DNA from: Yersinia entomophaga
GTDB taxonomy: Bacteria > Pseudomonadota > Gammaproteobacteria > Enterobacterales > Enterobacteriaceae
Assembly (NCBI RefSeq): GCF_001656035.1
Contig: NZ_CP010029.1
Span: 1,747,610-1,811,609, forward strand
Length of the DNA stretch: 64,000 nucleotides
Direction of reading: 5' to 3'
Shown here: in pieces, positions 42,801 to 53,845 of the stretch
How the letters are laid out: the number at the start of each line of letters is the position of its first letter
How positions within the stretch are numbered: the first letter of the stretch is position 1
Position numbers and translations under genes: made by a program
The notes under the pieces: generated by a model
What the model saw: the letters and a program-made list of their open reading frames with translations, nothing else
Told to the model about the DNA's origin: nothing
The model's database searches: none

Positions 42801-43724
42801 TTAACCTGCTTCGGCGTCCCCTGGCGTTACCGGCAACACCATATAAGTGCCTGAAAATACGGCTCCAGCATTTTCATCACCAAATAAATTCACTTCCAAT
42901 TGCACCCGCGCCCTACGTCCACGCGCCAAACGATCCAGATCGCCACTGATCGAGCCTAAATCGGCAATGGCTCTTGGCCGTCCGGTCACTGGCGCGCTGT
43001 AGCGAATATGGGCATCGGCCAGAATAATGGTACCGCCGAGCTGGCGTTCACGCAGTAACAGCCAGATCAAACCCCATCCAGTCAGCGTTGCCAGTGAAAA
43101 TAAACTACCGGCGAACAGCGTATGGTGGGGATTTTGATTGCCAGCCTCGGGCATGGTCGTCACAAAACGCTGCCCGGTGTATTGGCTGATACGCACGCCC
43201 ATTTTCTCACTGAGCGGAATATGGTCGTACCAAGCCTGCTGTAGCTGACCACACCAGTCTGGGCGATGCAGGATATCATCCATGGTCGCCACCGGCTTAA
43301 TCATCAAAAAGTGACGTACCGGCGTGGTTTGCGGCGCGGTAATTTCTCCCTGACTGACAAACCCCAGCTTGCCGAAGAACTCCACCGCATCTTCACGGGC
43401 GCTACACACTACCCGCTTAACCCCTTCCTGACGCGCTACGGATTCCAGCGTCATCGCCACCAGCGTGCCTAATCCTTTGCCCTGTACAGCCGGATCCACT
43501 GCTAAAAACCGAATAGCAGCCTCATTATCAGCATTGATATATAAACGACCAACGGCAACGGGTTTCCCCTGCTCGTCCACCACCATTTGGTGATGCGCCA
43601 TTGCATCATAGGCATCCTTTTCGGAGCCAACAGGTTGATGCAGTGGTTTGCGTAACATTTCCCAACGGAATTGATAATAATCTTTAAGTTCTTGTTCTGT
43701 TATGGGTACGCGTAGGTGATACAT
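42801..43724 (-). CDS. fabY: FabY (YiiD): GNAT plus thioesterase-fold fatty acid biosynthesis initiator
   Basis: 307 residues. N-terminal GNAT domain (about 1-145; acetyl-CoA motif [28 protein letters not shown]) fused to a hotdog YiiD_C thioesterase-type domain (about 160-300; [20 protein letters not shown]). In E. coli YiiD/FabY can support acetoacetyl-ACP formation when FabH is missing. It follows dtd on the minus strand by 80 bases, the order found in E. coli. Confidence 0.93.
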   Translation of the reverse strand: MYHLRVPITEQELKDYYQFRWEMLRKPLHQPVGSEKDAYDAMAHHQMVVDEQGKPVAVGRLYINADNEAAIRFLAVDPAVQGKGLGTLVAMTLESVARQEGVKRVVCSAREDAVEFFGKLGFVSQGEITAPQTTPVRHFLMIKPVATMDDILHRPDWCGQLQQAWYDHIPLSEKMGVRISQYTGQRFVTTMPEAGNQNPHHTLFAGSLFSLATLTGWGLIWLLLRERQLGGTIILADAHIRYSAPVTGRPRAIADLGSISGDLDRLARGRRARVQLEVNLFGDENAGAVFSGTYMVLPVTPGDAEAG

Positions 43725-43804
43725 AGAAGCTATCTCTCTTAGAAATCCATCAACAAAATGTATTCCGCTACCCTCAGTAATAACAGAGCCAGAATATCCC
43801 CACC

Positions 43805-44242
43805 CTAAACCTGTAGCCAGAAAGTCACCGGGCCGTCATTGACCAGACTGACTTTCATGTCCGCAGCAAATTGTCCTGTTTCAGTTTTTACACCACGCTC
43901 GCGACACTGAGCAACAAAATACTGATAAAGCCTGTCGGCTTCTTCTGGAACCGCACCGCGCGAAAAACTCGGCCTCATGCCTTTTTGGGTATCCGCCACC
44001 AGCGTGAATTGGGAAACCACCAGCAGGCTACCGCCAGCTTGCTGAACGTTGAGATTCATCTTGTCGTTTTCGTCACTAAAGATACGGTAGCCCAACACTC
44101 GTTCACACAAACGCTGCGCTTTTTGTTCGGTATCTCCTTGCTCAACGCCCAGTAACACCAATAATCCCGAGCCAATCGTGCCAACGGTAACGCCATCCAC
44201 ATCCACGCTGGCGCTTTGCGCTCGTTGAATCAAAGCAATCAT
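43805..44242 (-). CDS. dtd: D-aminoacyl-tRNA deacylase
   Basis: 145 residues. Hydrolyses D-aminoacyl-tRNAs as a quality control in the cytoplasm. The two active-site signatures are present: SQFTLVAD and the C-terminal GPVTFWLQV with the cross-subunit Gly-cisPro. Starts six bases after yihY, so translation is probably coupled. Confidence 0.98.
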   Translation of the reverse strand: MIALIQRAQSASVDVDGVTVGTIGSGLLVLLGVEQGDTEQKAQRLCERVLGYRIFSDENDKMNLNVQQAGGSLLVVSQFTLVADTQKGMRPSFSRGAVPEEADRLYQYFVAQCRERGVKTETGQFAADMKVSLVNDGPVTFWLQV

Positions 44243-44248
44243 AACAAC

Positions 44249-45139
44249 CTACATCTCCTGATTTTGCGTTTCGTCACCCGGTTCCTGCTTTCGTAATGAT
44301 CGATGCTCACCTAATGTTACGGTGATTTCTGCTCCCAACAATACGATGCACCAGCTCCAGTAAACCCATAAAAATAAAATGGGTATGACCGCCAAGACAC
44401 CATAAATTAACTGATAGGAAGGAAATAGCGTGATATACAGCGTAAATCCCTTCTTTCCTAATTCGAACAAAACTGCCGCCACCAGCGCGCCAACCAGCGC
44501 ATCTTTGACCGGCACCGGTACCGTTGGCACCACGCTGTACAGTAACCAGAATGAAATCCAGGACAGTATTAACGGAAAGATTCGTAATACCTGATCGATA
44601 AAACTATTCACTCCGGTGGTTGCCAGCCAGTTCAATGAAAGTAAATACGAACTGATCGCCATACTGGCACCGACCAAAATCGGCCCCAGCGTCAACACCA
44701 TCCAATACACTGCGAAGGAAAAGACGATAGAACGCTTATTCTTGCTGCGCCAAATGGTATTCAGCACGCTATCCACCGAGTAAATCAGCAACAGCGCGGT
44801 GACAATCAGGCCACAGGTACCCACGGCCGTCATGCGGTTAGAGTTGGCGACAAACCGCTCAATATAGTTTTGGATAACATTGCCAGCAGATGGCATAAAG
44901 TTAGCAAAAACGAAATTCTTCAGTTGAATACTGATATCCGAAAACATCGGAAATGCGGCAAACAGCGCAAAAATCACCGTAATCAACGGGACTAAAGACA
45001 GTAATGAGACATAGGCTAGATGTCCAGCCAGCATAGTTAAGCCATCGTGATCTATGCGTCTGAAGAGCATTCGCCCAAAGCTGGCGCTGGGTTTTAACGG
45101 CGACGGTAAACGAAAGCGCGGAAATCCTGCCATATTCAC
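44249..45139 (-). CDS. yihY: YihY/BrkB family inner-membrane protein
   Basis: 296 residues with six hydrophobic segments. [56 protein letters not shown] and [14 protein letters not shown] are the family hallmarks. The family was once named RNase BN by mistake (that activity belongs to Rbn/ElaC); the true function is not known. A second ATG two codons in is an equal start. Between yihX and dtd on the same strand. Confidence 0.94.
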   Translation of the reverse strand: MNMAGFPRFRLPSPLKPSASFGRMLFRRIDHDGLTMLAGHLAYVSLLSLVPLITVIFALFAAFPMFSDISIQLKNFVFANFMPSAGNVIQNYIERFVANSNRMTAVGTCGLIVTALLLIYSVDSVLNTIWRSKNKRSIVFSFAVYWMVLTLGPILVGASMAISSYLLSLNWLATTGVNSFIDQVLRIFPLILSWISFWLLYSVVPTVPVPVKDALVGALVAAVLFELGKKGFTLYITLFPSYQLIYGVLAVIPILFLWVYWSWCIVLLGAEITVTLGEHRSLRKQEPGDETQNQEM

Positions 45140-45217
45140 CTCGAGGTCAAAAATGGGATTGAGAGCGAAGAGTGAGTCAGAAAAGGGTTAACCCTAATGC
45201 GTTAACCCGTGATCTCA

Positions 45218-45805
45218 TTAGGAAAAATAGGCTGGAATAACGGTTTTGTCAGTTACATGAACCGCATTAATACCCAAGGCCTCCGCCGCTTCGATATTTG
45301 CAGCCACATCGTCAAAGAACACCGCCTGCTCCGGAGGGTAGTTTTCATTATTTAAAACATGGTGATAAATATCGGCATCCGGTTTACGCATCCCTAAATC
45401 CTGCGACAAATACATATAGTCTGCCGCTGCAGCGACCTCAGGATAATGTTGCGGCCAATAATTGCAATGCAAACGGTTGGTATTAGAGAGCACCACAACT
45501 CTGTGACCTTGCTCGCGCAGCTTTTTCATTATCTCAATAACTTCAGGGCGCAAACCAACAAAAATCGCCTGCCAACCGGTGGCAAACTGTTCAAAACTCA
45601 GGGAAAGCCCCATTTCGTCACTAAAGCGGCGCGCAAAATCTTCGTCGCTGATTTCACCTCGCTCATGCTGCTGAAAAATATCACCCATGGTGAAACGTTC
45701 GGTCAAAGTTGCCAGGGGCACACTGCTCAGTTTGCTCCAGACACCCAAAACGCGTTTGAAGTCGATATCAACAATCACATTCCCCAGATCAAAGATATAC
45801 AGCAT
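45218..45805 (-). CDS. yihX: Alpha-D-glucose-1-phosphate phosphatase YihX (HAD family)
   Basis: 195 residues. HAD motif I FDLGNVIVDIDFKRV (nucleophile Asp6), motif II VVLSNTNRL, motif III Lys in GMRKPDADIY and motif IV FFDDVAANIEAA. E. coli YihX releases glucose from glucose-1-phosphate during glycogen breakdown. First gene of the yihX-yihY-dtd-fabY run; downstream of typA behind a terminator. Confidence 0.95.
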   Translation of the reverse strand: MLYIFDLGNVIVDIDFKRVLGVWSKLSSVPLATLTERFTMGDIFQQHERGEISDEDFARRFSDEMGLSLSFEQFATGWQAIFVGLRPEVIEIMKKLREQGHRVVVLSNTNRLHCNYWPQHYPEVAAAADYMYLSQDLGMRKPDADIYHHVLNNENYPPEQAVFFDDVAANIEAAEALGINAVHVTDKTVIPAYFS

Positions 45806-45911
45806 AGCGCTCTCCCAAATTTGAAGGTGAGTTCACTGTAACGGTAAAAAAGAAGGCTGAACAGACGGAGGAAGAAAAAGGAAAGGATAGAATTGAATAT
45901 ACGGTGGGGTA

Positions 45912-45942
45912 TAAAAAGAACTCAGGGCGCCAATTGCGCCCT
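45912..45942 (-). terminator. Terminator of typA
   Basis: On the minus strand AGGGCGC pairs with GCGCCCT around five bases, followed after a short GAG by TTCTTTTTA. It lies 27 bases downstream of the typA stop. Confidence 0.75.
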
Positions 45943-45968
45943 AAGTGTCTGTTATAGCTTAAAAAGGA

Positions 45969-47792
45969 TTAACCTTCTTTGCTACCACGGCCAGCACGCT
46001 TACGATCGTTTTCCGTCAGATGACGCTTACGGATACGGATAGATTGCGGGGTTACTTCAACCAGTTCGTCGTCATCGATGAACTCCAGCGCTTGCTCCAG
46101 GGTTTTCTTGAGGAAAGGAACCAGAGTGGTTGCTTCATCAGTACCGGAGGCACGCATGTTGGTCAATTGCTTACCAGTCAGGCAGTTTACAGTCAGGTCG
46201 TTAGAGCGTGAGTGAATACCGATGATCTGGCCTTCATACACTTCGGTGCCGTGACCGATGAACAGCTTGCCGCGATCCTGCAATTTGTACAGTGCGAACG
46301 CAACAGCTTTACCCTGACCGTTAGAGATCAGTACGCCGTTCTGACGTTGACCGATTTCGCCTGGACGCACATCATCGTAGTGACTGAATGTGGAGTACAG
46401 CAGACCAGTACCAGAAGTCATGGTCATGAATTCAGTACGGAAACCGATCAGGCCGCGGCTAGGGATGGAGTAATCCAAACGGATACGCCCCTTGCCATCT
46501 GGAACCATGTCTTTCACGTCGCCTTTACGCTCACCCATGGCTTGCATTACTGCGCCCTGGTGTTGCTCTTCGATATCCAGCGTTACGTTTTCGAATGGTT
46601 CTTGGTTACGACCGTCAATCATACGGTTGATAACTTTAGGACGAGATACAGCCAGCTCGAAACCTTCACGACGCATGTTCTCGATCAGAACCGACAGGTG
46701 AAGTTCACCACGGCCTGAAACGCGGAATGCATCAGCATCTTCAGTTTCTTCAACACGCAGCGCCACGTTGTGGATCAATTCTTTGTTCAGACGGTCAAGA
46801 ATCTGACGTGATGTCACATACTTACCTTCTTTACCACAGAATGGAGAGGTGTTAACGCAGAAGTACATGGTTACGGTTGGTTCATCAACAGACAGTGCTG
46901 GCAATGCTTCAACAGCATTCACATCACAAATAGTGTCAGAGATGTTCAACTCGCCCAGGCCGGTAATCGCGATGATGTCACCGGCTTCTGCCAGATTGGT
47001 CTCGATACGCTCCAGGCCCATGTGGCCCAATACTTTACCGACTTTACCGTTGCGAGTTTTACCTTCGCTATCGATAATGGTCACTTGCTGGTTAGGCTTA
47101 ACAACGCCACGTTTGATACGGCCGATACCGATAACACCAACGTAGTTGTTGTAGTCCAGCTGGGAGATTTGCATCTGCAGTGGACCGTCACGGTCAACTT
47201 TTGGCGCAGGTACATGATCAACGATAGCTTGGTACAGCGGGGTCATGTCTTCCGCCATATCGTTGTGGTCTTCACCAGCAATACCCATCAATGCAGATGC
47301 ATAGATGATAGGGAAGTCCAGCTGCTCGTCAGTCGCATCCAGGTTTACGAACAGGTCGAATACCTGATCCACAACCCAGTCAGGACGCGCGCCCGGACGG
47401 TCAACTTTGTTGATAACCACGATTGGTTTCAGACCATGAGCAAAGGCTTTCTTGGTCACGAAACGGGTCTGCGGCATCGGGCCATCCATTGCGTCGACGA
47501 CCAGCAGCACGGAGTCAACCATTGACATCACACGCTCAACCTCACCACCGAAATCGGCGTGTCCTGGGGTATCCACGATGTTGATGCGGTAGTCTTTCCA
47601 ATTAATGGCAGTATTTTTTGCGAGGATGGTTATACCACGCTCTTTCTCCAAGTCATTGGAGTCCATTACACGTTCGGTTGCTTCAGTACGTTCGCCGAAA
47701 GTACCGGATTGTTGCAGCAACTTATCGACCAGGGTAGTTTTCCCATGGTCAACGTGCGCAATAATGGCGATGTTACGCAGATTCTCGATCAC
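45969..47792 (-). CDS. typA: Ribosome-associated GTPase TypA/BipA
   Basis: 607 residues. Translational GTPase with G1 [14 protein letters not shown], the G2/switch region [15 protein letters not shown]3 [15 protein letters not shown] and G4 NKVDRPGAR, then EF-G-like domains and the TypA-specific C-terminal domain ([38 protein letters not shown]). Binds 70S ribosomes and assists 50S assembly at low temperature and under stress. Divergent from glnA, as in E. coli. Confidence 0.98.
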   Translation of the reverse strand: MIENLRNIAIIAHVDHGKTTLVDKLLQQSGTFGERTEATERVMDSNDLEKERGITILAKNTAINWKDYRINIVDTPGHADFGGEVERVMSMVDSVLLVVDAMDGPMPQTRFVTKKAFAHGLKPIVVINKVDRPGARPDWVVDQVFDLFVNLDATDEQLDFPIIYASALMGIAGEDHNDMAEDMTPLYQAIVDHVPAPKVDRDGPLQMQISQLDYNNYVGVIGIGRIKRGVVKPNQQVTIIDSEGKTRNGKVGKVLGHMGLERIETNLAEAGDIIAITGLGELNISDTICDVNAVEALPALSVDEPTVTMYFCVNTSPFCGKEGKYVTSRQILDRLNKELIHNVALRVEETEDADAFRVSGRGELHLSVLIENMRREGFELAVSRPKVINRMIDGRNQEPFENVTLDIEEQHQGAVMQAMGERKGDVKDMVPDGKGRIRLDYSIPSRGLIGFRTEFMTMTSGTGLLYSTFSHYDDVRPGEIGQRQNGVLISNGQGKAVAFALYKLQDRGKLFIGHGTEVYEGQIIGIHSRSNDLTVNCLTGKQLTNMRASGTDEATTLVPFLKKTLEQALEFIDDDELVEVTPQSIRIRKRHLTENDRKRAGRGSKEG

Positions 47793-47946
47793 AGCTTTTT
47801 TGCCTCAGGCATTTAGAAATAGCGCGCTATTGTACACGTAATAAGCGAGGGACTAAACAAGATCACAACCATCTCTTATAAACAACCTGACATCGGTTAG
47901 ATTGTGATCCTATTCACGGTGCAAAAATCGCCTTTCGGCGCACTCT

Positions 47947-47994
47947 TGCACCAATATGGTGCCCAATGGCGCATAGGAAGCACCAAAATAGTGC
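47947..47994 (+). promoter_or_regulatory. NtrC binding sites (two high-affinity enhancers) upstream of glnA
   Basis: Site 1 is TGCACCAATATGGTGC (47947-47962), a full palindrome; site 2 is AGCACCAAAATAGTGC (47979-47994). Both fit the NtrC consensus GCACY-N5-TGGTGC-type and mirror the E. coli glnA enhancer. Centre-to-centre distance is 32 bases, three helical turns. A weaker half site (TGGTGCA) follows near 48010. Confidence 0.9.
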
Positions 47995-48067
47995 AATATA
48001 ACTATCCTGGTGCATACTGAATATCAGCAGACCCCCATGATATGGCATAAATGGGTGGTTTGAAAAG

Positions 48068-48084
48068 TTGGCACAGTTTTCGCA
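48068..48084 (+). promoter_or_regulatory. Sigma-54 promoter glnAp2
   Basis: TTGGCACAGTTTTCGCA carries the -24 TGGCAC and -12 CGC elements with the standard spacing, nearly the same as E. coli glnAp2. It lies about 110 bases downstream of the NtrC sites and 120 upstream of the glnA start, leaving a leader with ribosome site GGGAG. Confidence 0.9.
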
Positions 48085-48203
48085 ATACTCTTTTTAAGCT
48101 AAAAAAGTCTTTTTCCAGACAAAAATGGCAGCTAGCCACAACCTCAGTACATAACGGTAATCGTTCCACGACGACGACTATGACAAATCCGGGAGATATA
48201 AGT

Positions 48204-49613
48204 ATGTCCGCTGAACATGTTTTGACGATGATCCATGAGCACGAAGTGAAATTTATTGATTTACGTTTCACCGATACCAAAGGGAAAGAGCAGCATGTCA
48301 CCATCCCGGCTCATCAAGTCAACGCTGACTTCTTTGAAGAAGGCAAAATGTTTGATGGCTCCTCGATTGGCGGCTGGAAAGGCATTAACGAATCCGACAT
48401 GGTATTGATGCCGGATGCCAGCACCGCAGTAATGGACCCGTTCTTCGCTGATTCTACCCTGATTATCCGTTGTGACATTCTGGAACCAGGTACCATGCAG
48501 GGTTATGACCGCGATCCGCGCTCTATCTCTAAACGTGCTGAAGACTTCCTAAAATCTTCCGGTCTGGCTGACACCGTACTGTTCGGGCCAGAGCCAGAGT
48601 TCTTCCTGTTTGATGACGTGCGTTTTGGCAACGACATCTCTGGCGCTTACTATCATATCGATGATATCGAAGCGGCGTGGAACTCTGGTACCAAATACGA
48701 AGGCGGTAACAAAGCTCACCGTCCCGGCGTGAAAGGCGGCTACTTCCCGGTGCCACCGGTCGATTCCGCTCAGGATCTGCGTTCTACCATGTGCCTGACC
48801 ATGGAGGAAATGGGTCTGGTGGTTGAAGCTCATCACCACGAAGTGGCAACCGCTGGTCAGAACGAAGTGGCAACCCGCTTCAATACCATGACCAAGAAAG
48901 CTGACGAAATCCAGATTTACAAATACGTGGTGCACAACGTGGCTCACGCATTTGGCAAAACCGCGACCTTTATGCCTAAACCACTGGTTGGCGATAACGG
49001 TTCTGGTATGCACTGCCATATGTCACTGGCGAAAAACGGGACTAACCTGTTTGCTGGCGACAAATACGGCGGCCTGTCTGAAATGGCGCTGTTCTACATC
49101 GGCGGTATCATCAAACACGCTAAAGCAATCAACGCCTTCGCTAACCCAACCACCAACTCTTACAAGCGTTTGGTTCCGGGCTATGAAGCTCCGGTTATGC
49201 TGGCCTACTCTGCCCGTAACCGTTCTGCGTCAATCCGTATTCCAGTGATTGCCAGCCCGAAAGGTCGTCGTATTGAAGTTCGCTTCCCAGATCCTGCGGC
49301 TAACCCGTATCTGGCGTTTGCTGCCCAGTTGATGGCTGGTTTGGACGGCATTATCAACAAAATTCATCCTGGCGATGCTATGGATAAAAATCTTTACGAC
49401 CTGCCGCCAGAAGAAGCGAAAGAGATCCCAACCGTTGCCGGTTCTCTGGACGAAGCACTGGCTGCACTGGATGCAGACCGCGAGTTCCTGACCCGTGGTG
49501 GTGTATTCACTGATGATTCCATCGATGCTTATATTGCATTGAAACAGGAAGAAATGGATCGTGTGCGCATGACTCCACACCCAGTTGAGTTCGAACTGTA
49601 TTACAGCGTCTAA
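48204..49613 (+). CDS. glnA: Glutamine synthetase type I
   Basis: 469 residues, dodecameric ATP-dependent enzyme that makes glutamine from glutamate and ammonia. Seen: [69 protein letters not shown], and the adenylylation loop with target Tyr in [12 protein letters not shown]. Start at 48204 (MSAEHVL) with GGGAG upstream; 51 in-frame codons before it overlap the sigma-54 promoter and are not coding. Followed by a terminator and then glnL-glnG. Confidence 0.98.
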   Translation: MSAEHVLTMIHEHEVKFIDLRFTDTKGKEQHVTIPAHQVNADFFEEGKMFDGSSIGGWKGINESDMVLMPDASTAVMDPFFADSTLIIRCDILEPGTMQGYDRDPRSISKRAEDFLKSSGLADTVLFGPEPEFFLFDDVRFGNDISGAYYHIDDIEAAWNSGTKYEGGNKAHRPGVKGGYFPVPPVDSAQDLRSTMCLTMEEMGLVVEAHHHEVATAGQNEVATRFNTMTKKADEIQIYKYVVHNVAHAFGKTATFMPKPLVGDNGSGMHCHMSLAKNGTNLFAGDKYGGLSEMALFYIGGIIKHAKAINAFANPTTNSYKRLVPGYEAPVMLAYSARNRSASIRIPVIASPKGRRIEVRFPDPAANPYLAFAAQLMAGLDGIINKIHPGDAMDKNLYDLPPEEAKEIPTVAGSLDEALAALDADREFLTRGGVFTDDSIDAYIALKQEEMDRVRMTPHPVEFELYYSV

Positions 49614-49650
49614 TTTTAAGTAGCCTTTTTTTGTTGCCGTGGAAACTTTT

Positions 49651-49676
49651 AGCCCATCTTCGGATGGGCTTTTTTC
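49651..49676 (+). terminator. Terminator after glnA
   Basis: AGCCCATC (49651-49658), TTCG tetraloop, GATGGGCT (49663-49670) and then TTTTTCT. Partial read-through would reach glnL, as known in E. coli. Confidence 0.92.
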
Positions 49677-49767
49677 TCCACTTTATCTTTCTTTAATAGT
49701 AACCTGACTCGGCAATTACGCTGATTTTTCAGGATAAATGCACTGAACCGGTGTTGGAGTCTGCTAT

Positions 49768-50817
49768 ATGGCAACAGGCACGCTGCCCGATGCTGGGCAG
49801 ATACTCAATTCTCTCATTAACAGCATTCTGCTGTTAGATGATGACCTGGCTATTCACTACGCCAATCCCGCAGCTCAACAACTGCTGGCGCAAAGCTCCC
49901 GTAAACTTTTTGGTACACCTCTGCCAGATTTATTAGGCTATTTTTCGCTCAACATTCCGCTAATGCGGGAAAGTCTGATCTCAGGGCAAGGTTTTACCGA
50001 TAATGAAGTGACGCTGGTAGTCGATGGGCGAGCACATATTTTATCGCTGACGGCACAATCGCTACCCGAAGGTTTTATTCTGCTGGAAATGGCGCCGATG
50101 GATAATCAGCGCCGCCTCAGTCAGGAGCAACTCCAGCACGCTCAGCAGGTGGCAGCGCGAGATCTGGTACGAGGATTAGCCCACGAGATTAAAAACCCGC
50201 TCGGTGGCTTACGCGGCGCAGCACAGCTATTGGCGAAGGCTCTACCTGACCCATCGCTACTGGAATACACCAAAGTGATTATCGAACAAGCCGATCGTCT
50301 GCGTAATCTGGTGGATCGCCTGCTTGGCCCTCAACGTCCCGGTCAGCATATCAACCAAAGTATTCATCAGGTTGCTGAACGGGTTTGCCAGTTGGTATCA
50401 CTGGAAAAACCGAATAATGTCACCCTGATTCGTGATTACGATCCCAGCCTGCCGGAATTGGCTCACGATCCGGATCAAATTGAACAGGTATTACTGAATA
50501 TCACCCGCAACGCCTTACAGGCCTTGGGTGAAAAAGGCGGCAATATCACTCTGCGTACCCGCACGGCGTTTCAGATAACGCTTCACGGCGTTCGCTACCG
50601 TCTGGCCGCTCGAATTGATATAGAAGATAACGGCCCCGGTGTACCCGCGCAGCTTCAGGATACTCTGTTCTATCCTATGGTCAGCGGCCGCGAGGGAGGA
50701 ACTGGCCTCGGCCTGTCCATAGCACGCAGCCTTATCGATCAGCATTCGGGTAAGATTGAATTTAACAGTTGGCCGGGACACACCGAATTTTCGGTTTACC
50801 TGCCTATTCGCCAGTGA
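49768..50817 (+). CDS. glnL: Nitrogen sensor histidine kinase NtrB
   Basis: 349 residues. Cytoplasmic kinase/phosphatase acting on NtrC, controlled by PII. PAS domain (about 10-115), the H-box [19 protein letters not shown] with the phosphorylated His, N-box [11 protein letters not shown]1 [10 protein letters not shown] and G2 [12 protein letters not shown]. Eight bases separate it from glnG, so the two are translated together. Confidence 0.97.
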   Translation: MATGTLPDAGQILNSLINSILLLDDDLAIHYANPAAQQLLAQSSRKLFGTPLPDLLGYFSLNIPLMRESLISGQGFTDNEVTLVVDGRAHILSLTAQSLPEGFILLEMAPMDNQRRLSQEQLQHAQQVAARDLVRGLAHEIKNPLGGLRGAAQLLAKALPDPSLLEYTKVIIEQADRLRNLVDRLLGPQRPGQHINQSIHQVAERVCQLVSLEKPNNVTLIRDYDPSLPELAHDPDQIEQVLLNITRNALQALGEKGGNITLRTRTAFQITLHGVRYRLAARIDIEDNGPGVPAQLQDTLFYPMVSGREGGTGLGLSIARSLIDQHSGKIEFNSWPGHTEFSVYLPIRQ

Positions 50818-50824
50818 GGTTTCC

Positions 50825-52237
50825 ATGCAACGAGGGATAGTCTGGATCGTCGATGACGATAGCTCCATCCGCTGGGTGCTTGAACGCGCACTGACTGGAG
50901 CAGGTTTAAACTGTGTCAGTTTCGACAACGGCCATGCCGTGTTGGATGCATTGGCTACACAAACTCCGGATGTGTTGTTATCAGATATTCGTATGCCAGG
51001 AATGGACGGTTTAGCGCTGCTCAAGCAGATTAAACAGCGCCACCCGATGCTCCCGGTCATCATAATGACAGCGCATTCCGATTTGGATGCGGCGGTCAGC
51101 GCCTATCAACAAGGTGCTTTCGATTATCTGCCAAAACCTTTCGATATTGATGAGGCTGTCGCGCTGGTTGAACGCGCTATCAGCCATTATCAGGAGCAGC
51201 AACAACCGCCGCGCAGCCAACCTGCCAGTGGGCCGACGACTGATATTATCGGTGAGGCACCGGCAATGCAGGACGTATTCCGCATTATTGGCCGCCTTTC
51301 CCGCTCATCCATTAGCGTTTTGATTAATGGTGAGTCTGGAACCGGCAAGGAATTAGTCGCTCATGCTCTCCATCGCCATAGCCCACGGGCAAAAGCGCCG
51401 TTTATCGCCTTAAATATGGCGGCAATTCCGAAGGATTTGATTGAATCCGAGCTATTTGGTCACGAAAAAGGCGCTTTTACCGGCGCAAATCAGGTGCGTC
51501 AGGGACGATTTGAACAGGCCGACGGCGGCACCTTATTTCTGGATGAAATCGGCGATATGCCGATGGACGTACAAACTCGCCTACTGCGAGTGCTAGCTGA
51601 CGGCCAGTTCTATCGGGTTGGCGGATATGCGCCAGTGAAAGTAGATGTGCGTATTATTGCAGCTACTCACCAAAATCTGGAGTTGCGGGTTCAGGAAGGG
51701 AAATTCCGCGATGATTTATTCCATCGCTTAAACGTGATTCGGGTTCATTTACCGCCGCTGCGAGAACGTCGGGAGGATATTCCTCGTCTGGCGCGCTATT
51801 TCTTACAAGTTGCAGCCAAAGAATTGGGCGTGGAAGCCAAAAATCTTCATCCGGATACAGAAACGGCCCTGACTCGTTTACCCTGGCCGGGTAACGTCCG
51901 TCAGTTGGAAAATACCTGTCGTTGGCTAACGGTGATGGCAGCTGGACAGGAAGTACTGATTCAGGATTTGCCGGGAGAGCTGTTTGAAACCGTCTCGCCA
52001 AATGCCGAAGACCAGAAACAGCAGGATAGCTGGGCCACACTACTGGCTCAATGGGCAGACAGAGCTTTGCGTTCTGGTCATCAAGATTTGTTATCGGAAG
52101 CACAGCCAGAAATGGAGCGCACTTTGCTCACCACCGCTTTGCGCCATACTCAAGGACATAAGCAAGAAGCCGCACGGTTACTGGGCTGGGGACGTAACAC
52201 TCTAACCAGAAAGCTAAAAGAATTGGGAATGGAATAG
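50825..52237 (+). CDS. glnG: Nitrogen regulator NtrC, sigma-54 activator
   Basis: 470 residues. Receiver domain with phosphoacceptor Asp in [15 protein letters not shown]+ domain with Walker [15 protein letters not shown], the sigma-54 contact loop GAFTGAN, Walker [12 protein letters not shown], and a Fis-type HTH at the C-terminus ([20 protein letters not shown]). The ATG at 50825, with GAGG before it, is chosen over 23 extra codons inside glnL. Target sites are visible upstream of glnA in this window. Confidence 0.98.
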   Translation: MQRGIVWIVDDDSSIRWVLERALTGAGLNCVSFDNGHAVLDALATQTPDVLLSDIRMPGMDGLALLKQIKQRHPMLPVIIMTAHSDLDAAVSAYQQGAFDYLPKPFDIDEAVALVERAISHYQEQQQPPRSQPASGPTTDIIGEAPAMQDVFRIIGRLSRSSISVLINGESGTGKELVAHALHRHSPRAKAPFIALNMAAIPKDLIESELFGHEKGAFTGANQVRQGRFEQADGGTLFLDEIGDMPMDVQTRLLRVLADGQFYRVGGYAPVKVDVRIIAATHQNLELRVQEGKFRDDLFHRLNVIRVHLPPLRERREDIPRLARYFLQVAAKELGVEAKNLHPDTETALTRLPWPGNVRQLENTCRWLTVMAAGQEVLIQDLPGELFETVSPNAEDQKQQDSWATLLAQWADRALRSGHQDLLSEAQPEMERTLLTTALRHTQGHKQEAARLLGWGRNTLTRKLKELGME

Positions 52238-52248
52238 TCGAGAAATAA

Positions 52249-52280
52249 CGCCCTCAGTCGCAGCTATAGCTCTGAGGGCG
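52249..52280. terminator. Hairpin between convergent glnG and hemN
   Basis: CGCCCTCAG at 52249-52257 pairs with CTGAGGGCG at 52272-52280 around 14 bases. There is no long T-run, but the position between convergent genes fits a bidirectional terminator. Confidence 0.6.
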
Positions 52281-52288
52281 ATTAATCA

Positions 52289-53662
52289 TCAGATAACGCG
52301 GGAGAATTGCTGTTTACGTGCCTGTTTTCGCAAATAAATATCAAAACACATACAGATATTGCGAATCAGTAAACGACCTCGAGATGTCACCCGAATGCCC
52401 GTTTCGTCTCGCTCCACCAGCCCATCGTCTTCAAACTGCGCCAGCAAAGCCAAATCTTCGGCAAAGTAATCAGCAAAACGAATACCATACTGTTGCTCAA
52501 TCGGTGCGTAATTCAGCTGGAAATGACAAATTAGCGTTTTAATCACGTCACGACGAATGCAGTCATCCTCGGTCATCGCCAGCCCGCGCCACAACGCATT
52601 TCCTCGTTCCTCAACCTTTGCGTAATAGGTTTTCAGATCTTTTTCATTTTGCGCGTAGCTATCGCCCAACATGCTAATCGCCGAAACGCCCAGCCCCAGC
52701 AGATCACTTTCACCTTGCGTGGTATAACCCTGGAAATTTCGATGTAATGTCCCTTCCCGCTGCGCCACCGCCAGTTCATCATCCGGACGAGCAAAGTGAT
52801 CCATACCAATAAATTGATATCCTGAATCTGTCAGGAAACTGATCGTGTGCTGCAAAATGTCCAGACGCTGTTCCGGGCTAGGCAAATCTTCATCTTTGAT
52901 TTTTCGCTGAGCCGCGAACAATGAAGGCAAATGAGCGTAATTGAACACGCTCAAGCGATCTGGGCCAAGCTCTGCTACCCGTTTTAGCGTGAAAGCAAAA
53001 CTTTCTGGCGTCTGCTTCGGTAAACCATAGATCAAATCAATATTGGTCGATTTGAATCCCACCGCTTTAGCGCGAGCAATCAGCGCAAAGATAAAGTCTT
53101 CGTCCTGTTCACGGTTGACCAATCGCTGAACTTCTTTATTGAAATCCTGCACCCCCATGCTCAGGCGGTTAAAGCCTTCGGCACGCAGGTGATCGATAAC
53201 GTCTAGCTCAATTTCACGCGGGTCGACTTCAATGGATTGTTCCGCTTCGGGTAAAAAATCAAAATTATCCCGTAGCAAATTCATTAACTGCGTGATTTGT
53301 GTGTTATTCAGATAGGTTGGCGTCCCGCCGCCCCAGTGCATCTGACTGACCTGACGCCCTTTGAATAAGCTTGCGCGCTGACGAATTTCTTTTTCCAGTA
53401 CCGCCAGATATTCATCAGCCTTATGCTGCTGGCGAGTAACCAGCTTATTACAGCCGCAAAAGTAGCAAAGCTTATGACAAAACGGGATGTGGACATACAG
53501 CGAAAGCGGTCGCTCAGGGTAACGGCCAACCGCCCGTTCATAAGCCGCATCATCATAAGATTCGCTAAACTCAAGGGCGGTGGGATATGAGGTATAACGT
53601 GGACCTGAATAGTTATATTTTTGAATTAGGGCCAGATCCCAAACAACAGCGTTCTCAGACAT
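52289..53662 (-). CDS. hemN: Oxygen-independent coproporphyrinogen III dehydrogenase
   Basis: 457-residue radical SAM enzyme of anaerobic haem synthesis, converting coproporphyrinogen III to protoporphyrinogen IX. The iron-sulfur motif CX3CX2C is in CHKLCYFCGC, followed by MHWGGGTPTYLN, SMGVQDFNKEVQ, NIDLIYGLPKQT and a C-terminal HemN domain. A strong ribosome site GGAAGGA sits inside the end of the small membrane-protein gene immediately upstream, so the two are probably coupled. Confidence 0.98.
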   Translation of the reverse strand: MSENAVVWDLALIQKYNYSGPRYTSYPTALEFSESYDDAAYERAVGRYPERPLSLYVHIPFCHKLCYFCGCNKLVTRQQHKADEYLAVLEKEIRQRASLFKGRQVSQMHWGGGTPTYLNNTQITQLMNLLRDNFDFLPEAEQSIEVDPREIELDVIDHLRAEGFNRLSMGVQDFNKEVQRLVNREQDEDFIFALIARAKAVGFKSTNIDLIYGLPKQTPESFAFTLKRVAELGPDRLSVFNYAHLPSLFAAQRKIKDEDLPSPEQRLDILQHTISFLTDSGYQFIGMDHFARPDDELAVAQREGTLHRNFQGYTTQGESDLLGLGVSAISMLGDSYAQNEKDLKTYYAKVEERGNALWRGLAMTEDDCIRRDVIKTLICHFQLNYAPIEQQYGIRFADYFAEDLALLAQFEDDGLVERDETGIRVTSRGRLLIRNICMCFDIYLRKQARKQQFSRVI

Positions 53663-53665
53663 TGT

Positions 53666-53842
53666 TCATTCCTTCCGATATTTTTTTCTACCGGGCCGGT
53701 TAAAAGGCGATTGTTTACGTTGTCTGGCCGCGGAAGCGCTGCGCAGGCGGGATTTCCGCTGCGACAGCCGCCATAGTTTACCCAATAACCACACTAGATA
53801 ACATGTAAGTAGTAGGGTTATCGTCGGGATCACCCAATTCAT
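53666..53842 (-). CDS. Small membrane protein, 58 residues, between yihI and hemN
   Basis: Read by hand from the minus strand: MNWVIPTITLLLTCYLVWLL (one membrane-spanning segment, residues 4-20), then a strongly basic tail (GKLWRLSQRKSRLRSASAAR and RPGRKKYRKE). ATG at 53842 comes three bases after the yihI stop and its TGA is three bases before the hemN ATG, a spacing typical of coupled operon genes; the hemN ribosome site lies in its last codons. Tight fit on both sides is the main evidence that it is translated. I do not recognise the family; a truncated relative of DUF2489 proteins is one possibility. Function unknown. Confidence 0.65.
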   Translation of the reverse strand: MNWVIPTITLLLTCYLVWLLGKLWRLSQRKSRLRSASAARQRKQSPFNRPGRKKYRKE

Positions 53843-53845
53843 AGC

